Shown: positions 1-8,101 of the stretch, piece after piece
Layout: every line of letters starts with the position of its first letter
How positions within the stretch are numbered: the first letter of the stretch is position 1
From: Pedobacter sp. MC2016-05
Lineage (GTDB): Bacteria > Bacteroidota > Bacteroidia > Sphingobacteriales > Sphingobacteriaceae
Reading direction: 5' to 3'
DNA length: 64,000 nt
Assembly (NCBI RefSeq): GCF_026239735.1
Contig: NZ_JAPIVT010000016.1
Location: 1 to 64,000 of the forward strand
Notes under the pieces: model-generated
Databases searched by the model: none
What the model saw: the letters and a program-made list of their open reading frames with translations, nothing else
Told to the model about the DNA's origin: nothing
Translations under genes and position numbers: made by a program

Positions 1-563
1 CCTTTTACAATTATTTTCCAAATTATATTTACCTGAATCCGACTTCTGGTCATGATTATTCTTATGGTGCGGGCAATCAGATATTCGAGTATGAAGAGAG
101 TCGCGTACAGCGCTTTGGTGGAGAGATTCAACTGAAATATGAGATTTTTCAAAATCTAAGCACCCAATTTTTAGGAGAAATATTGCAGGCGAAGCAATTA
201 TCTGGAGATAAAAAGGGATTTACGCTGCCATTTTCTCCACCAGCTTCTGCCTTGTTTAACCTCACCTATTCTCCTAAACTTAATACCAAGTTGAGCAATA
301 CCTATTTCTCGGTGGACTACCGCATTACCAGTAAACAGGAAAATATTGTTCCTCCAGAGAAAAAAACGCCTGGCTACCAACTGATGAATATCCAGATTGG
401 AACTAAAATATCACTTTTCGAAAATCCAATTCAAGTCAGTATTCAGGCACAGAATTTATTCGACACAAAATATCTCAACCATACCAGTTTTTATCGCCTT
501 ATCGAGCTTCCTGAAGCAGGACGAAACCTCATTCTCTCGGTAAAAATCCCCTTTTCAAAATAA
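1..563 (+). CDS. TonB-dependent receptor, C-terminal part (5' end outside window)
   Basis: The reading frame is open from base 3 to the TAA at 561-563, about 186 codons, so the gene enters from the left edge. The protein is rich in alternating aromatic and polar beta strands. It contains the late-barrel motif QAQNLFDTKYLNH followed by a final strand ending KIPFSK, typical of the last strands of outer-membrane TonB-dependent receptors. These receptors move metal complexes or other scarce nutrients across the outer membrane using TonB energy. The plug domain, TonB box and signal peptide lie outside the window. The following lipoprotein genes (DUF4625 and AztD-like) have the same direction and short gaps, suggesting one metal-uptake operon. 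The substrate assignment is inference. Confidence 0.88.
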   Translation, partial: FYNYFPNYIYLNPTSGHDYSYGAGNQIFEYEESRVQRFGGEIQLKYEIFQNLSTQFLGEILQAKQLSGDKKGFTLPFSPPASALFNLTYSPKLNTKLSNTYFSVDYRITSKQENIVPPEKKTPGYQLMNIQIGTKISLFENPIQVSIQAQNLFDTKYLNHTSFYRLIELPEAGRNLILSVKIPFSK

Positions 564-595
564 ATAATCAGTTATAACCCTTAAAAACACCCATT

Positions 596-1311
596 ATGAA
601 CAAATTTACAAAGCCCTTTTTAGGACTGTTGATGATTGCAGCAACTTTTACAGCCTGTAAAAAAGAAGAAGTAATTCCAGATGCGCCTTCTATCACAAAC
701 TTAGAAATTGGCACCAATAACAACAAAACCGCTTACCCAGGAACGGACATTCACCTGGAGGCCGATCTTTTTTCGGCTAGCAATTTAGCCGGCGTTCAGT
801 TAACCATCAAGCCCAAATCTGGCTCGGGCTGGAACTTTAGCCAAAACTATACAGACGGTTTTGTCAATATCAAAAATGCAATTTTTCATAAACACATTGA
901 TGTACCAACCACGGCTGCTTTGGGTAGCTACCTAGTAACGATTACCGTCACCGACGTATTAGGTAAATCGACAGTAATTGTGAATGATTTAGAAATCAAA
1001 TACGACCCAACACTACCCAATGCCACAGGTTTTGAAGTGGTTTTAAATACTGCTGGCAATGATTTGCATGTAGAAGCATCAGTTTCTGCCATTAATAAAA
1101 TCGCCAAAATTGAAGTTGAAGTGGATGGATCGGCTTGGCTTGGGAGAAGGACTTTTCGTTCACCTATATTTCGATGGTTGGTTTAACCAACTACAATTTC
1201 CATAAACACCTCGATGTTACCGCAGCACCAAAAGGCCATTACCATGTACACCTTAAAATAGTCGATCAGCTGGGGAAAGAAAATGAATTTGAAGAACATT
1301 TTGATAAATAA
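596..1311 (+). pseudogene. DUF4625-type lipoprotein with two repeats, frameshifted
   Basis: It starts at ATG 596 with a lipoprotein signal (lipobox FTAC, then KKEE). The first frame stops at 1186 after a nonsense tail. Near 1141-1144 the reading moves to another frame, which runs GEKDFSFTYISMVGLTNYNF to TAA 1309-1311. Restoring one G in the GGG at 1142-1144 would give a single protein of about 238 residues. It has two similar halves: HKHIDVP followed by GSYLVTITVTD in the first, and HKHLDV followed by GHYHVHLKIVD in the second. This looks like a duplicated DUF4625 domain. It is probably a surface-exposed metal-binding lipoprotein in an operon with the upstream TonB receptor. Whether the frameshift is biological or a sequencing artefact cannot be settled here. 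Confidence 0.75.
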
Positions 1312-1314
1312 AAC

Positions 1315-1806
1315 ATGATGAAAAATAAATTTAATCCGAAAAGAACGGGCTATCTGATTTTAGGCCTCGCAATGGTGTTCCTCCTCAGCAATTGCAAAAA
1401 AGAAACTGAAGAAATTGATACCAGCTATCCCGAAATTGTTGCGAGTGCAAGCGCTTTTCCACAACAGTGTAGCATTGTTAAACGTGGCGAATCTTTCACC
1501 TTTAAAGCTCAGGTAAGTGATAACGTAGAACTTGGTTCCATGAGCATTGATATCCACCACAACTTCGACCATCATTCGCACAGTACTGAGGTAAACAGCT
1601 GCAATATGGAAGCAATTAAAACTCCCGTAAAACCCTATCTACTCATCCGAGAAATCAATATTCCGGCAGGGCAAAAAAATTATGAAGCCACAGCAACCAT
1701 CAATGTCCCGGCAGATATAGATCCAGGTGATTACCATTTTTTGATCAGAATCACCGATAAAGCCGGATGGCAAACAATTAAAGGAATCAGCATAAAAATT
1801 AATTAA
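1315..1806 (+). CDS. DUF4625 lipoprotein, histidine-rich
   Basis: A 163-residue protein with an N-terminal lipoprotein signal (hydrophobic LGLAMVFLL, lipobox SNC followed by KKE). The body resembles one copy of the repeat in the gene just upstream. It has a His-rich loop, DIHHNFDHHSHSTE, with a nearby Cys pair, then GDYHFLIRITDKAGW near the end. Clustered histidines fit metal binding, most likely zinc, but this is inferred from composition and neighbours. It starts only 4 bases after the end of the frameshifted paralogue and is followed after 19 bases by the AztD-like gene, so co-transcription is likely. Confidence 0.85.
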   Translation: MMKNKFNPKRTGYLILGLAMVFLLSNCKKETEEIDTSYPEIVASASAFPQQCSIVKRGESFTFKAQVSDNVELGSMSIDIHHNFDHHSHSTEVNSCNMEAIKTPVKPYLLIREINIPAGQKNYEATATINVPADIDPGDYHFLIRITDKAGWQTIKGISIKIN

Positions 1807-1825
1807 TCAATTAAAATCAAACCCA

Positions 1826-3061
1826 ATGTTATCCAAAAACAATTTTAAGAAAGCTGCCCTGCTTATTGCCGTTGCTGCAGCATTTACCGCTTGTAAAAAA
1901 GACAATCAACAACCTGAAGAGGAACCTACAAATGTTGTAAAGGAGTTTAAATATGTACGTTTACTTACATCAGATGAAACTTCAAATAAGCTAACTTTAG
2001 TTGACCCATTTTCGTCAGCTATTTCATCTTTCGATGCGAAATATCCAGTGGCAAATCTTTATGCTACTTCTTCCGGCAGGTATGCTGCAGTGCTTTATGG
2101 TACTCAAAATCTAGCGGAGGTTTTTGATAGCGGTTTGTCATCACATGTAGATCATATCGATGTATTGCACAATCCAAAATGGGCCAGTATTACTGCAAAT
2201 GGCATAAAGCCAACCCACTTCAAATCAAAAGCTAATGAAAGTTTAATTTTTAATGATGGCGACGGAACTTTGAGCAGGGCTATGGAAAGTGATTTTAATA
2301 CTGAAGGAGCAAGATTTTCCATTGTGAACGCCGGTTTATTGCCTCATCATGGTGCAATGGCACAATTTACAAACGGAACCTATGCGGTAACTTCTACAAC
2401 AGCAGCTGGAGCATCGCCCAACAGGGTTTTAATCATTGGTAAAGGCGGCAAAACCGTATTTGCTTCAACCTTAGCCCTTGGGGCGATCCATGGTAACGCA
2501 ACTGATGGTACACACGCTGTTTTCGGTGGTTTTACCAATGCCGCTGCAACTGCAGGTGGCGTTTTGGTGGTGAAATCTAACGGTGAGCAACGGTTGATTC
2601 CAAATCCCGATGGATTTGGCGCATTTAGGTTGGGCAGCATTTACTATGCAGAATCGGCAAAGAAATTTATTGGTTATGTGGCTACCAAAGGGGCTTATTT
2701 AATTGATCTGGCTGGGGATAAGATCACCCCTATTTACAGCGGTGCTGATGCATTTCAATGCAAAGTTGATTATGCCGGAAAAAATTTGTTAGTGTTAACT
2801 TTGGATGGAAAACTTCGTGTTTATGATTTAGCGACTGGAGCTTTGAAAAAAGAAGGTGCTGTAATTTCAGCAACCTTAAGCACTGACACCTATAAGCCTG
2901 TTTTAGAAGCGACGGCAAAATTCGCTTACATCGCTTTACCAGGATCTGGTGAAGTACATCAGATTGACCTCGACACTTTCAGCGTTTCCGCAAAGTACAA
3001 AGTATCTTCAAAACCAGTTCGATTAACGATTTTCGGTTTTGAGAGTAACGCTTCGCATTAA
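1826..3061 (+). CDS. AztD-like beta-propeller lipoprotein (putative zinc metallochaperone)
   Basis: A 411-residue lipoprotein (lipobox FTAC, then KKDN). The body has blade-like repeats and the landmarks of the AztD family: SSGRYAAVLY, a His-containing SSHVDHIDVLH segment, FNDGDGT, LLPHHGAMA and LGAIHGNATDGTHAVF. AztD proteins are periplasmic beta-propellers that hand zinc to a solute-binding protein. Here the protein is a lipoprotein beside a TonB receptor and DUF4625 lipoproteins, so a zinc-binding role at the outer membrane is plausible. It is the last gene of the unit and is followed at once by a hairpin terminator. Another metal, or a pure scaffold role, is not excluded. Confidence 0.78.
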   Translation: MLSKNNFKKAALLIAVAAAFTACKKDNQQPEEEPTNVVKEFKYVRLLTSDETSNKLTLVDPFSSAISSFDAKYPVANLYATSSGRYAAVLYGTQNLAEVFDSGLSSHVDHIDVLHNPKWASITANGIKPTHFKSKANESLIFNDGDGTLSRAMESDFNTEGARFSIVNAGLLPHHGAMAQFTNGTYAVTSTTAAGASPNRVLIIGKGGKTVFASTLALGAIHGNATDGTHAVFGGFTNAAATAGGVLVVKSNGEQRLIPNPDGFGAFRLGSIYYAESAKKFIGYVATKGAYLIDLAGDKITPIYSGADAFQCKVDYAGKNLLVLTLDGKLRVYDLATGALKKEGAVISATLSTDTYKPVLEATAKFAYIALPGSGEVHQIDLDTFSVSAKYKVSSKPVRLTIFGFESNASH

Positions 3062-3069
3062 TTTTACAG

Positions 3070-3108
3070 GAGGTAGCTATTTTCATCGCTACCTCTTTAT
3101 TTTTATTT
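3070..3108 (+). terminator. Rho-independent terminator after the metal operon
   Basis: An 8-bp stem GAGGTAGC / GCTACCTC (3070-3077 and 3088-3095) is followed by a T-rich tail. It lies between convergent genes and just overlaps the stop of the minus-strand DUF4142 gene. Confidence 0.8.
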
Positions 3109-3786
3109 CATCATCGCACTTAACTGAGCTAAATGTGCTTTAAGTTTCGATAAATATTTAAGGGCATATTTTTTCACATCTTTATCCGATGATTTAGACC
3201 CTGCCTCGAAAAGTGCAACAACATTTTGATGATCCTTTAAGCTAGCTGCAAGATAAGCGTTGTCAAAATTTTCGCCTTTCAATTGGTTAAGTTTCGTGAT
3301 TGATTGTTGCATATCAGCATCACTAAGCATCGCAAAGCCTTCAACCATAACACCTTTTGGCTGACCTGTATTTCCTGCTTCACCTTGATTTTGATTTCGC
3401 GAGGTATCCAACAAATTTGTAGGAGCCGAATCCACTCTGCCATCGGGCCTTTGTCCTTCCGGCAATTTACTCGTTGGTAAACTTATGTTTTTTGTTTTTG
3501 CCAGGCTTAAAAGCTCCTGGTTTGCTTTTGTATGCAAGTCGAGAACGCTTGTTGAAAAACTCCTAATTTTTTGATCTTTAGAAATTTCAGCGGCTAATCC
3601 GCTCATCTGTAAACTCTTTATTCCATACCGCATGGCTTGGGCCATGAAAACTTCAGGCGGAAGAACATTTTGTTTTCGTTCGTGGCTGATCACATTTACT
3701 GAATGCGTAATACGTTCTGATGCGGTAGCGCTTGCGGCAATTGATAAGCCGATAACGAATGCAAAGCTTGATTTAAGATTTCTCAT
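3103..3786 (-). CDS. DUF4142 family secreted protein
   Basis: A 227-residue protein with an N-terminal signal peptide (FAFVIGLSIAASATAS). The DUF4142 core starts at EVFMAQAMRYG and continues through SKDQKIRSFSTSVLDLHTKA, a long helical segment typical of this ferritin-like four-helix family. The region at residues 105-140 is Asn/Gln-rich, unlike most family members, and probably forms a loop. The function of the family is unknown; in Bacteroidetes it is periplasmic or outer-membrane and often linked to stress regulons. A second DUF4142 protein lies at 10586-11206. Transcription is convergent with the AztD-like gene. Confidence 0.85.
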   Translation of the reverse strand: MRNLKSSFAFVIGLSIAASATASERITHSVNVISHERKQNVLPPEVFMAQAMRYGIKSLQMSGLAAEISKDQKIRSFSTSVLDLHTKANQELLSLAKTKNISLPTSKLPEGQRPDGRVDSAPTNLLDTSRNQNQGEAGNTGQPKGVMVEGFAMLSDADMQQSITKLNQLKGENFDNAYLAASLKDHQNVVALFEAGSKSSDKDVKKYALKYLSKLKAHLAQLSAMMK

Positions 3787-3960
3787 AATTTTACTAGCTG
3801 ATGTAGTTAATCAACTTAAAAAAGCATAAAAAAGTTTGCGAAAAATTTGATTTGAAATAGACGGTGAATAAAAGAAGTTAATAACTCAGGCAATGTGAAC
3901 AAATAACTTAAACATCTGAAAATGAAAGACGTTAAGCACATATTACTCAACATAAAGCTT

Positions 3961-4323
3961 ATGAAAAAGTGCATATTTGTAGTAGAAGATAATCCCAACA
4001 TCAGAGAGATTATCGAGTTCTTGCTCACGGAGGAATTGTATGAAGTTAAAGCTTGTCGCAATACTAGCGATTTTTGGAAACAAATGCGGCTAAACATTCC
4101 AGACATGGTGATTTTGGATATCGTGTTGCCTGATGGAAATGGCATTGAAATTTGTACACAATTGAAAGCCAATGTTAAAACCCATCACATTCCGGTGATG
4201 ATGATGTCGGCAAATAATCACTTAAACGCGGTAAAAGCGAAATGTACGGCAGAAGATTTTATTAACAAACCATTCGACTTGAATGATTTTGCAGGTCGTG
4301 TAGAACGTTATTTACCGAATTAG
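3961..4323 (+). CDS. Single-domain response regulator (CheY-like receiver)
   Basis: A receiver domain of about 120 residues with nothing attached. The acidic pocket is VVEDN, the phospho-acceptor Asp is in VILDIVLPDGNG (Asp53), MMMSA gives the Ser/Thr position and NKPFD the conserved Lys. A longer frame starts at ATG 3922, but the family begins at the second Met, so 3961 is preferred. Output must be through protein contact with a kinase or another regulator. It closely resembles the receiver at 29143-29511, sharing LPDGNGI and the MMMSA and AEDFI motifs. The 3' end abuts the K+ channel gene with a one-base gap. Confidence 0.88.
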   Translation: MKKCIFVVEDNPNIREIIEFLLTEELYEVKACRNTSDFWKQMRLNIPDMVILDIVLPDGNGIEICTQLKANVKTHHIPVMMMSANNHLNAVKAKCTAEDFINKPFDLNDFAGRVERYLPN

Positions 4324-4324
4324 T

Positions 4325-5149
4325 TTATCGAAAAAGCGATGAGCCACAATGCTTACAAAAAAGCGCATCAGAATCGTGCCCTTCAAGGCTGCAACTTGGG
4401 CAAGATTCGGGCATTTCCTTTTTAGATTTTGCAGCAACAGCAATATCGTGAGTAATAATTCCTGTCGGTACAGCGATAATGGCGTAACCAATAAGCATAA
4501 CCACTGAGGCAACAAATTTTCCCATTGGGGTAATTGGAGAAATATCGCCGTAGCCAACCGTGGTAATGGTTACTATTGCCCAATAAATACTTTCCGGAAT
4601 ATTCGAAAAACCATTTTCCCGCTGCTCTACCAGATACATGATCGAACCTAAAATTACGGTGATCGTTAATACGGTAAGCAGGAAGATGCTAATTTTTCTA
4701 AAACTGTTTTTCAGCGCCTGCGTAAGGAAATTAATTTCGCTTAGAAATTCTCCGAGTTTAAAAATCCTAAAAACCCTTAATAATCTTAATGCTCTGAAAG
4801 CCAAAAGCGATTGTGCACCAATAAAAAATATACTTAAATAAGAGGGCAATAATGAGATAAGATCTATAATCCCCAGCAAACTAAATACATACCTCACTGG
4901 CTTTTTAATGCTGATCAACCTTAAGATGTATTCTATGGTAAACAGGCCGGTAAACACCCACTCCACATGATAAAATAAGTTACCGTATTTATTGTGGATG
5001 CTAACAACACTATCAAGCATTACTACTATGATACTGGTAAATATAGCAATGAGTAAACCCACATCAAAAGCTTTGCCTGCAGGGGTATTCGACTCGTAGA
5101 TCACCTCGTGCAAACGGAAACGCCAATGCTTAGATGTTGTTGGTTTCAT
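4325..5149 (-). CDS. Voltage-gated-type potassium channel with C-terminal zinc ribbon
   Basis: About 274 residues from ATG 5149. A longer frame to 5215 adds 22 residues with no membrane features, so the inner Met is preferred. It has six transmembrane helices. S4 carries spaced arginines (RALRLLRVFRIFKL), and the pore helix is followed by the selectivity filter TTVGYGD. The C-terminus ends in a small zinc ribbon, CPSC then CKHC, after the last helix. The protein should be a tetrameric cation channel in the inner membrane, selective for K+. The zinc ribbon is an unusual addition and might sense metal or redox state, which is inference. It is divergent from the DUF481-like gene. Confidence 0.88.
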   Translation of the reverse strand: MKPTTSKHWRFRLHEVIYESNTPAGKAFDVGLLIAIFTSIIVVMLDSVVSIHNKYGNLFYHVEWVFTGLFTIEYILRLISIKKPVRYVFSLLGIIDLISLLPSYLSIFFIGAQSLLAFRALRLLRVFRIFKLGEFLSEINFLTQALKNSFRKISIFLLTVLTITVILGSIMYLVEQRENGFSNIPESIYWAIVTITTVGYGDISPITPMGKFVASVVMLIGYAIIAVPTGIITHDIAVAAKSKKEMPESCPSCSLEGHDSDALFCKHCGSSLFR

Positions 5150-5301
5150 GCAGTAAAAATAATCATTTGGTCTAATAATAGAGACATTTTCCGAGATAGC
5201 AATTGAGCGAAGCAAGTTATCGGATCAGGATCTGGAGCGGAAAAAAACTGTTTGTAAATTGCTTACTAAACATTAATCATTGTAAATCTGTTAACCTGAG
5301 T

Positions 5302-6021
5302 ATGGAGAAACTTTTACTTATTTTCAATTTCATCTTCGTATTTCTTAATGCATCGGCACAATATAGCGACAGTACGAATTACCATCTTTTGCTTTCCTCT
5401 ACAGGTTCAATTAACAGAACAGATGATCAGCGTGCCTATTTATTAAACAATGGTTTAAATTTTGGAATGAAGAAGGAAACCTTCGTTTTAAACTCTAACA
5501 CCAGTTGGCTTTATGGAAAACAAAACAACAACTTAAGCAATAATGATTTCTCGAGTACGCTTAACTTCAACCTGTTTAAAGGACCAGAACATTTTTATTA
5601 TTGGGGTTTAATCAATTACAACACCAGCTATTCGTTAAAGCTAAAAAATCAATTACTTGCCGGCGGTGGTATTGCCTACAGTTTTCTTGATGAACCGAAT
5701 TCCTACATCAATTTGAGTAACGGCATTCTTTTCGATCAAAGTAGTTTAGTGGTTGGCGAGCGTTATAATACCTTACGTAATTCGCTCCGGTTACAATTCC
5801 ATTTCGCAATTAAAGAAATTATAACCCTAGATGGAAGCCATTTTTTACAAAATTCTTTTTCAAGAGGTGGCGACTATATTATCAGATCATCTACAACAAT
5901 AGGCTTAAAGCTAAGAAAGTGGATTAGCCTAACTACTACGCTGAACTATAATAGATTGAATATCACAGAAAGAGAGAATTTAAATTTCACCTACGGTTTA
6001 AGTTTAGACAAATATTTTTGA
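5302..6021 (+). CDS. DUF481-like outer-membrane beta-barrel protein
   Basis: A 239-residue protein from ATG 5302, where a signal peptide starts (LLLIFNFIFVFLNASAQ). The longer frame from 5203 would place 33 polar residues before the signal and is rejected. The mature part is made of short amphipathic strands rich in Asn, Ser and aromatic residues, such as NLFKGPEHFYYWGL and NYNTSYSLKLKNQLLAGGGIAYSF. It ends in a strand with a C-terminal Phe, the outer-membrane sorting signal. The fold resembles DUF481/YdiY barrels of unknown role. It is a single gene, divergent from the K+ channel. Confidence 0.75.
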   Translation: MEKLLLIFNFIFVFLNASAQYSDSTNYHLLLSSTGSINRTDDQRAYLLNNGLNFGMKKETFVLNSNTSWLYGKQNNNLSNNDFSSTLNFNLFKGPEHFYYWGLINYNTSYSLKLKNQLLAGGGIAYSFLDEPNSYINLSNGILFDQSSLVVGERYNTLRNSLRLQFHFAIKEIITLDGSHFLQNSFSRGGDYIIRSSTTIGLKLRKWISLTTTLNYNRLNITERENLNFTYGLSLDKYF

Positions 6022-6198
6022 CCTCAAATCAACTGACCCATCTCATTTATAAGGAAAAGCAAAATTTAATTGAATGATAGAAGATGTTGAAAATTTTTAC
6101 CCGATTTAAATAATTGATAAACAGATGAAAAGCTCGTGATTTTATCTTTATCGAAATTTGGATACTTCAATTTCACATTCAAATTATAATTTTGCGTT

Positions 6199-6399
6199 AT
6201 GGCAAACACGAACGTTAGAAAATCTATACAAAGTAAAATAGAATCTTTAGGCAAAGAAATCGAAAGCCTTCAACAAGAGTTAGCGAAATGGGAAAAAATC
6301 GCTGCTGATTACGAAACGAATTCGGAAAGTATTGATCTCATCCTTTCTATACAAATACCAGAAAAAAACGAGACAAAAGCAAAAAAGATTAGACTTTAG
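6199..6399 (+). CDS. Small coiled-coil protein, unknown function
   Basis: A 66-residue cytosolic protein. Residues 8-45 form a charged heptad-like helix (SKIESLGKEIESLQQELAKWEKI), followed by a short hydrophobic stretch and a basic tail. No family was recognised. A Bacteroidetes -7 box TAATTTTG (6187-6194) lies only five bases before the ATG, so the transcript may be nearly leaderless. Codon use looks like that of its neighbours. The opposite-strand frame at 6066-6254 has no coding character. Confidence 0.6.
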   Translation: MANTNVRKSIQSKIESLGKEIESLQQELAKWEKIAADYETNSESIDLILSIQIPEKNETKAKKIRL

Positions 6400-6541
6400 A
6401 TAGGCGTTTCATTATTCCAATTCGATACTCTTAAAACTTAATCTGGAGGCTATACATTCTTAACTGTTTTTTTTTAAAAAGAGACAAAACCTTTGGAATA
6501 ACGGCGCTGTTTTACAAGTAGTTAAAACAAAAATTATTCCT

Positions 6542-6736
6542 ATGAAAAAGTTAATGATTGTAATGCTACTTGCTAGTTTTAGCTTGGGCACTATTGCGCA
6601 AACCCGGCCAGATACCGTTAAAAAGAAAACTGAATGGCCTAAAAAGAAACCCGATAGAAAAGATCCCTCAAAGAGAGATACCATGAAAAGGGATACAATG
6701 AAAAGAGATACGACAAGGAAATTACCACCGAGGTAA
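6542..6736 (+). CDS. Small secreted basic protein with DTMKR repeats
   Basis: A 64-residue protein with a clear signal peptide (MIVMLLASFSLGTIAQ) and a very basic mature part of about 45 residues rich in Lys, Arg, Asp and Pro. It contains tandem RDTMK units (SKRDTMKRDTMKRDTTRK). It is followed directly by a strong terminator, so it is a monocistronic gene. No enzyme fold is expected. Such short charged exported proteins are common in Sphingobacteriaceae and uncharacterised. Confidence 0.65.
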   Translation: MKKLMIVMLLASFSLGTIAQTRPDTVKKKTEWPKKKPDRKDPSKRDTMKRDTMKRDTTRKLPPR

Positions 6737-6744
6737 ATAAACTG

Positions 6745-6777
6745 AAAGCCCAGATGATTTGTCTGGGCTTTTTTTTT
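6745..6777 (+). terminator. Rho-independent terminator
   Basis: A perfect 10-bp stem AAAGCCCAGA / TCTGGGCTTT with a 7-base loop, followed by a run of T. It ends the small secreted-protein transcript. Confidence 0.92.
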
Positions 6778-6880
6778 AATATCGTTGCTGAAATCAATAA
6801 ATTTCTGAAACATATTTTCCAATCAGAACAATAACAAGTTCTGAATGTTAACTTTATCATAAAAACCAATTTGAAAAATT

Positions 6881-7285
6881 ATGAGTTTAACATTAGAAGT
6901 AGTAGAAAAAATATCAGCCGCCGCTAAAGCAAAGGCAACTGAAATTGGTGTTCCCATGAACATTGCTGTTGTAGATGAAGGTGCAAACTTAAAAGCATTT
7001 CATAGAATGGATAATGCTTGGCTTGGATCTATTGATATTTCCATAAAAAAAGCAAAAACGTCAAGATTTTTTGACATGGATTCTGGCGAAATCGGCAAGT
7101 TATCACAGCCTGGTCAACCACTTTACAATATAGAACACTCAAACGGAGGATTAATTAGCTTTCCAGGTGGGGTAGTTTTGAAAGATGAATCAGGTAAGGT
7201 AATTGGCGCCATCGGCGTTTCTGGAGGAAGCGTTGAGCAAGACCATGAAGTAGCAAGTGCAGGAGCTGCAGCGCTTAAAAGTTAA
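6881..7285 (+). CDS. GlcG/HbpS family protein (heme-binding family)
   Basis: A 134-residue cytosolic protein that covers the whole GlcG/HbpS (DUF336) fold. It begins with the long helix LEVVEKISAAAKAKATEIG, then MNIAVVDEGANLKAFHRMD and DISIKKAKTS, and ends with FPGGVVLKDESGKVIGAIGVSGG, the family signature. Members bind heme or small organic ligands and are often made under oxidative or glycolate-related conditions. No signal peptide is visible. It is monocistronic, with a strong terminator directly after it. The exact ligand cannot be told from sequence. Confidence 0.9.
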   Translation: MSLTLEVVEKISAAAKAKATEIGVPMNIAVVDEGANLKAFHRMDNAWLGSIDISIKKAKTSRFFDMDSGEIGKLSQPGQPLYNIEHSNGGLISFPGGVVLKDESGKVIGAIGVSGGSVEQDHEVASAGAAALKS

Positions 7286-7294
7286 AAATCCATA

Positions 7295-7328
7295 AATGTT
7301 AGATGCACTTATGCATCTAACATTTTTT
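7295..7328 (+). terminator. Rho-independent terminator
   Basis: A perfect 13-bp stem AATGTTAGATGCA / TGCATCTAACATT with a 4-base loop and a T tail, directly after the GlcG-like gene. Confidence 0.9.
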
Positions 7329-7397
7329 CAAATACATCTTTAAAAATCCCAAAATCATTTCTTCTCTAACTGCCCTAATCTATTGCCGCATATTACT

Positions 7398-8093
7398 ATG
7401 ATCTTAAACATCGACTGGAAAAATTTCTTCATTGGAGAGGAGAACTGGGAGTTTATGTTAGAAATAGCACTCCGAACTTTTATTATGTATTTTATAATTT
7501 TAGTTGGGTTAAGGCTTTTAGGAAAACGTGGCGTAAGGCAGCTTTCCGTTTTTGAACTGGTAGTGATTATCAGTTTAGGTTCTGCTGCCGGAGATCCGAT
7601 GTTTTATAAAGAGGTTGGGCTATTGATCCCTGTAATCATATTTTTTATTATTGTTGGCGCTTATCGGCTCACCACATTTTTAACTGCAAAAAGCGAAAAA
7701 CTAGATGATCTGATAGAAGGCAAACCTGTTTATCTAATCAAAAACGGGCAGTTCAATATTGAAGAGTTTAAGAAAGAAACACTTGCACAAGATGAGTTTT
7801 TCTCAGAACTGAGGCAGCAGAGCATTTCCCATTTAGGGCAAATAGATACTGCTATCCTTGAAACATCTGGTACACTGAGCGTATTCTTTTACACAGATGA
7901 TCAAGTAAAACCTGGCTTGCCCATCTTGCCAGAGTTATTTGCTAAAAAAACCAAAATACTTCAACCAAATACCAACTATGCCTGTACATTTTGTGGACAT
8001 GTAGCAACAGTGAATGAAGAGTCAACCTTTCTTTGCCCAAATTGTAACCATGAGGAATGGGCAGTTGCGCTGCATAATTGCAGGATTAAATAA
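7398..8093 (+). CDS. DUF421 (YetF-like) membrane protein with zinc ribbon
   Basis: 231 residues from ATG 7398. A TTG at 7383 in the same frame is less likely. The N-terminal half has three membrane helices with the family motif LGKRGVRQLSVFELVVIISLGSAAGDPM. The cytosolic alpha/beta domain starts at LIEGKPVYLIKNGQF and includes ELRQQSISHLGQIDTAILE, typical of DUF421. The last 40 residues add a zinc ribbon with two Cys pairs, CTFCG and CPNCN, not found in the classic YetF. The role of the family is unknown; links to envelope stress have been suggested in spore formers. It is convergent with the monooxygenase gene. Confidence 0.88.
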   Translation: MILNIDWKNFFIGEENWEFMLEIALRTFIMYFIILVGLRLLGKRGVRQLSVFELVVIISLGSAAGDPMFYKEVGLLIPVIIFFIIVGAYRLTTFLTAKSEKLDDLIEGKPVYLIKNGQFNIEEFKKETLAQDEFFSELRQQSISHLGQIDTAILETSGTLSVFFYTDDQVKPGLPILPELFAKKTKILQPNTNYACTFCGHVATVNEESTFLCPNCNHEEWAVALHNCRIK

Positions 8094-8101
8094 CATCAAG
8101 T

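Noticed and set aside
5203..5301. N-terminal extension of the DUF481-like gene
   Set aside because: It would put 33 polar residues before a complete signal peptide and overlap the start of the channel gene's longer frame.
6066..6254. Minus-strand frame of 62 codons
   Set aside because: It overlaps the promoter and 5' end of the coiled-coil gene and has no coding character.
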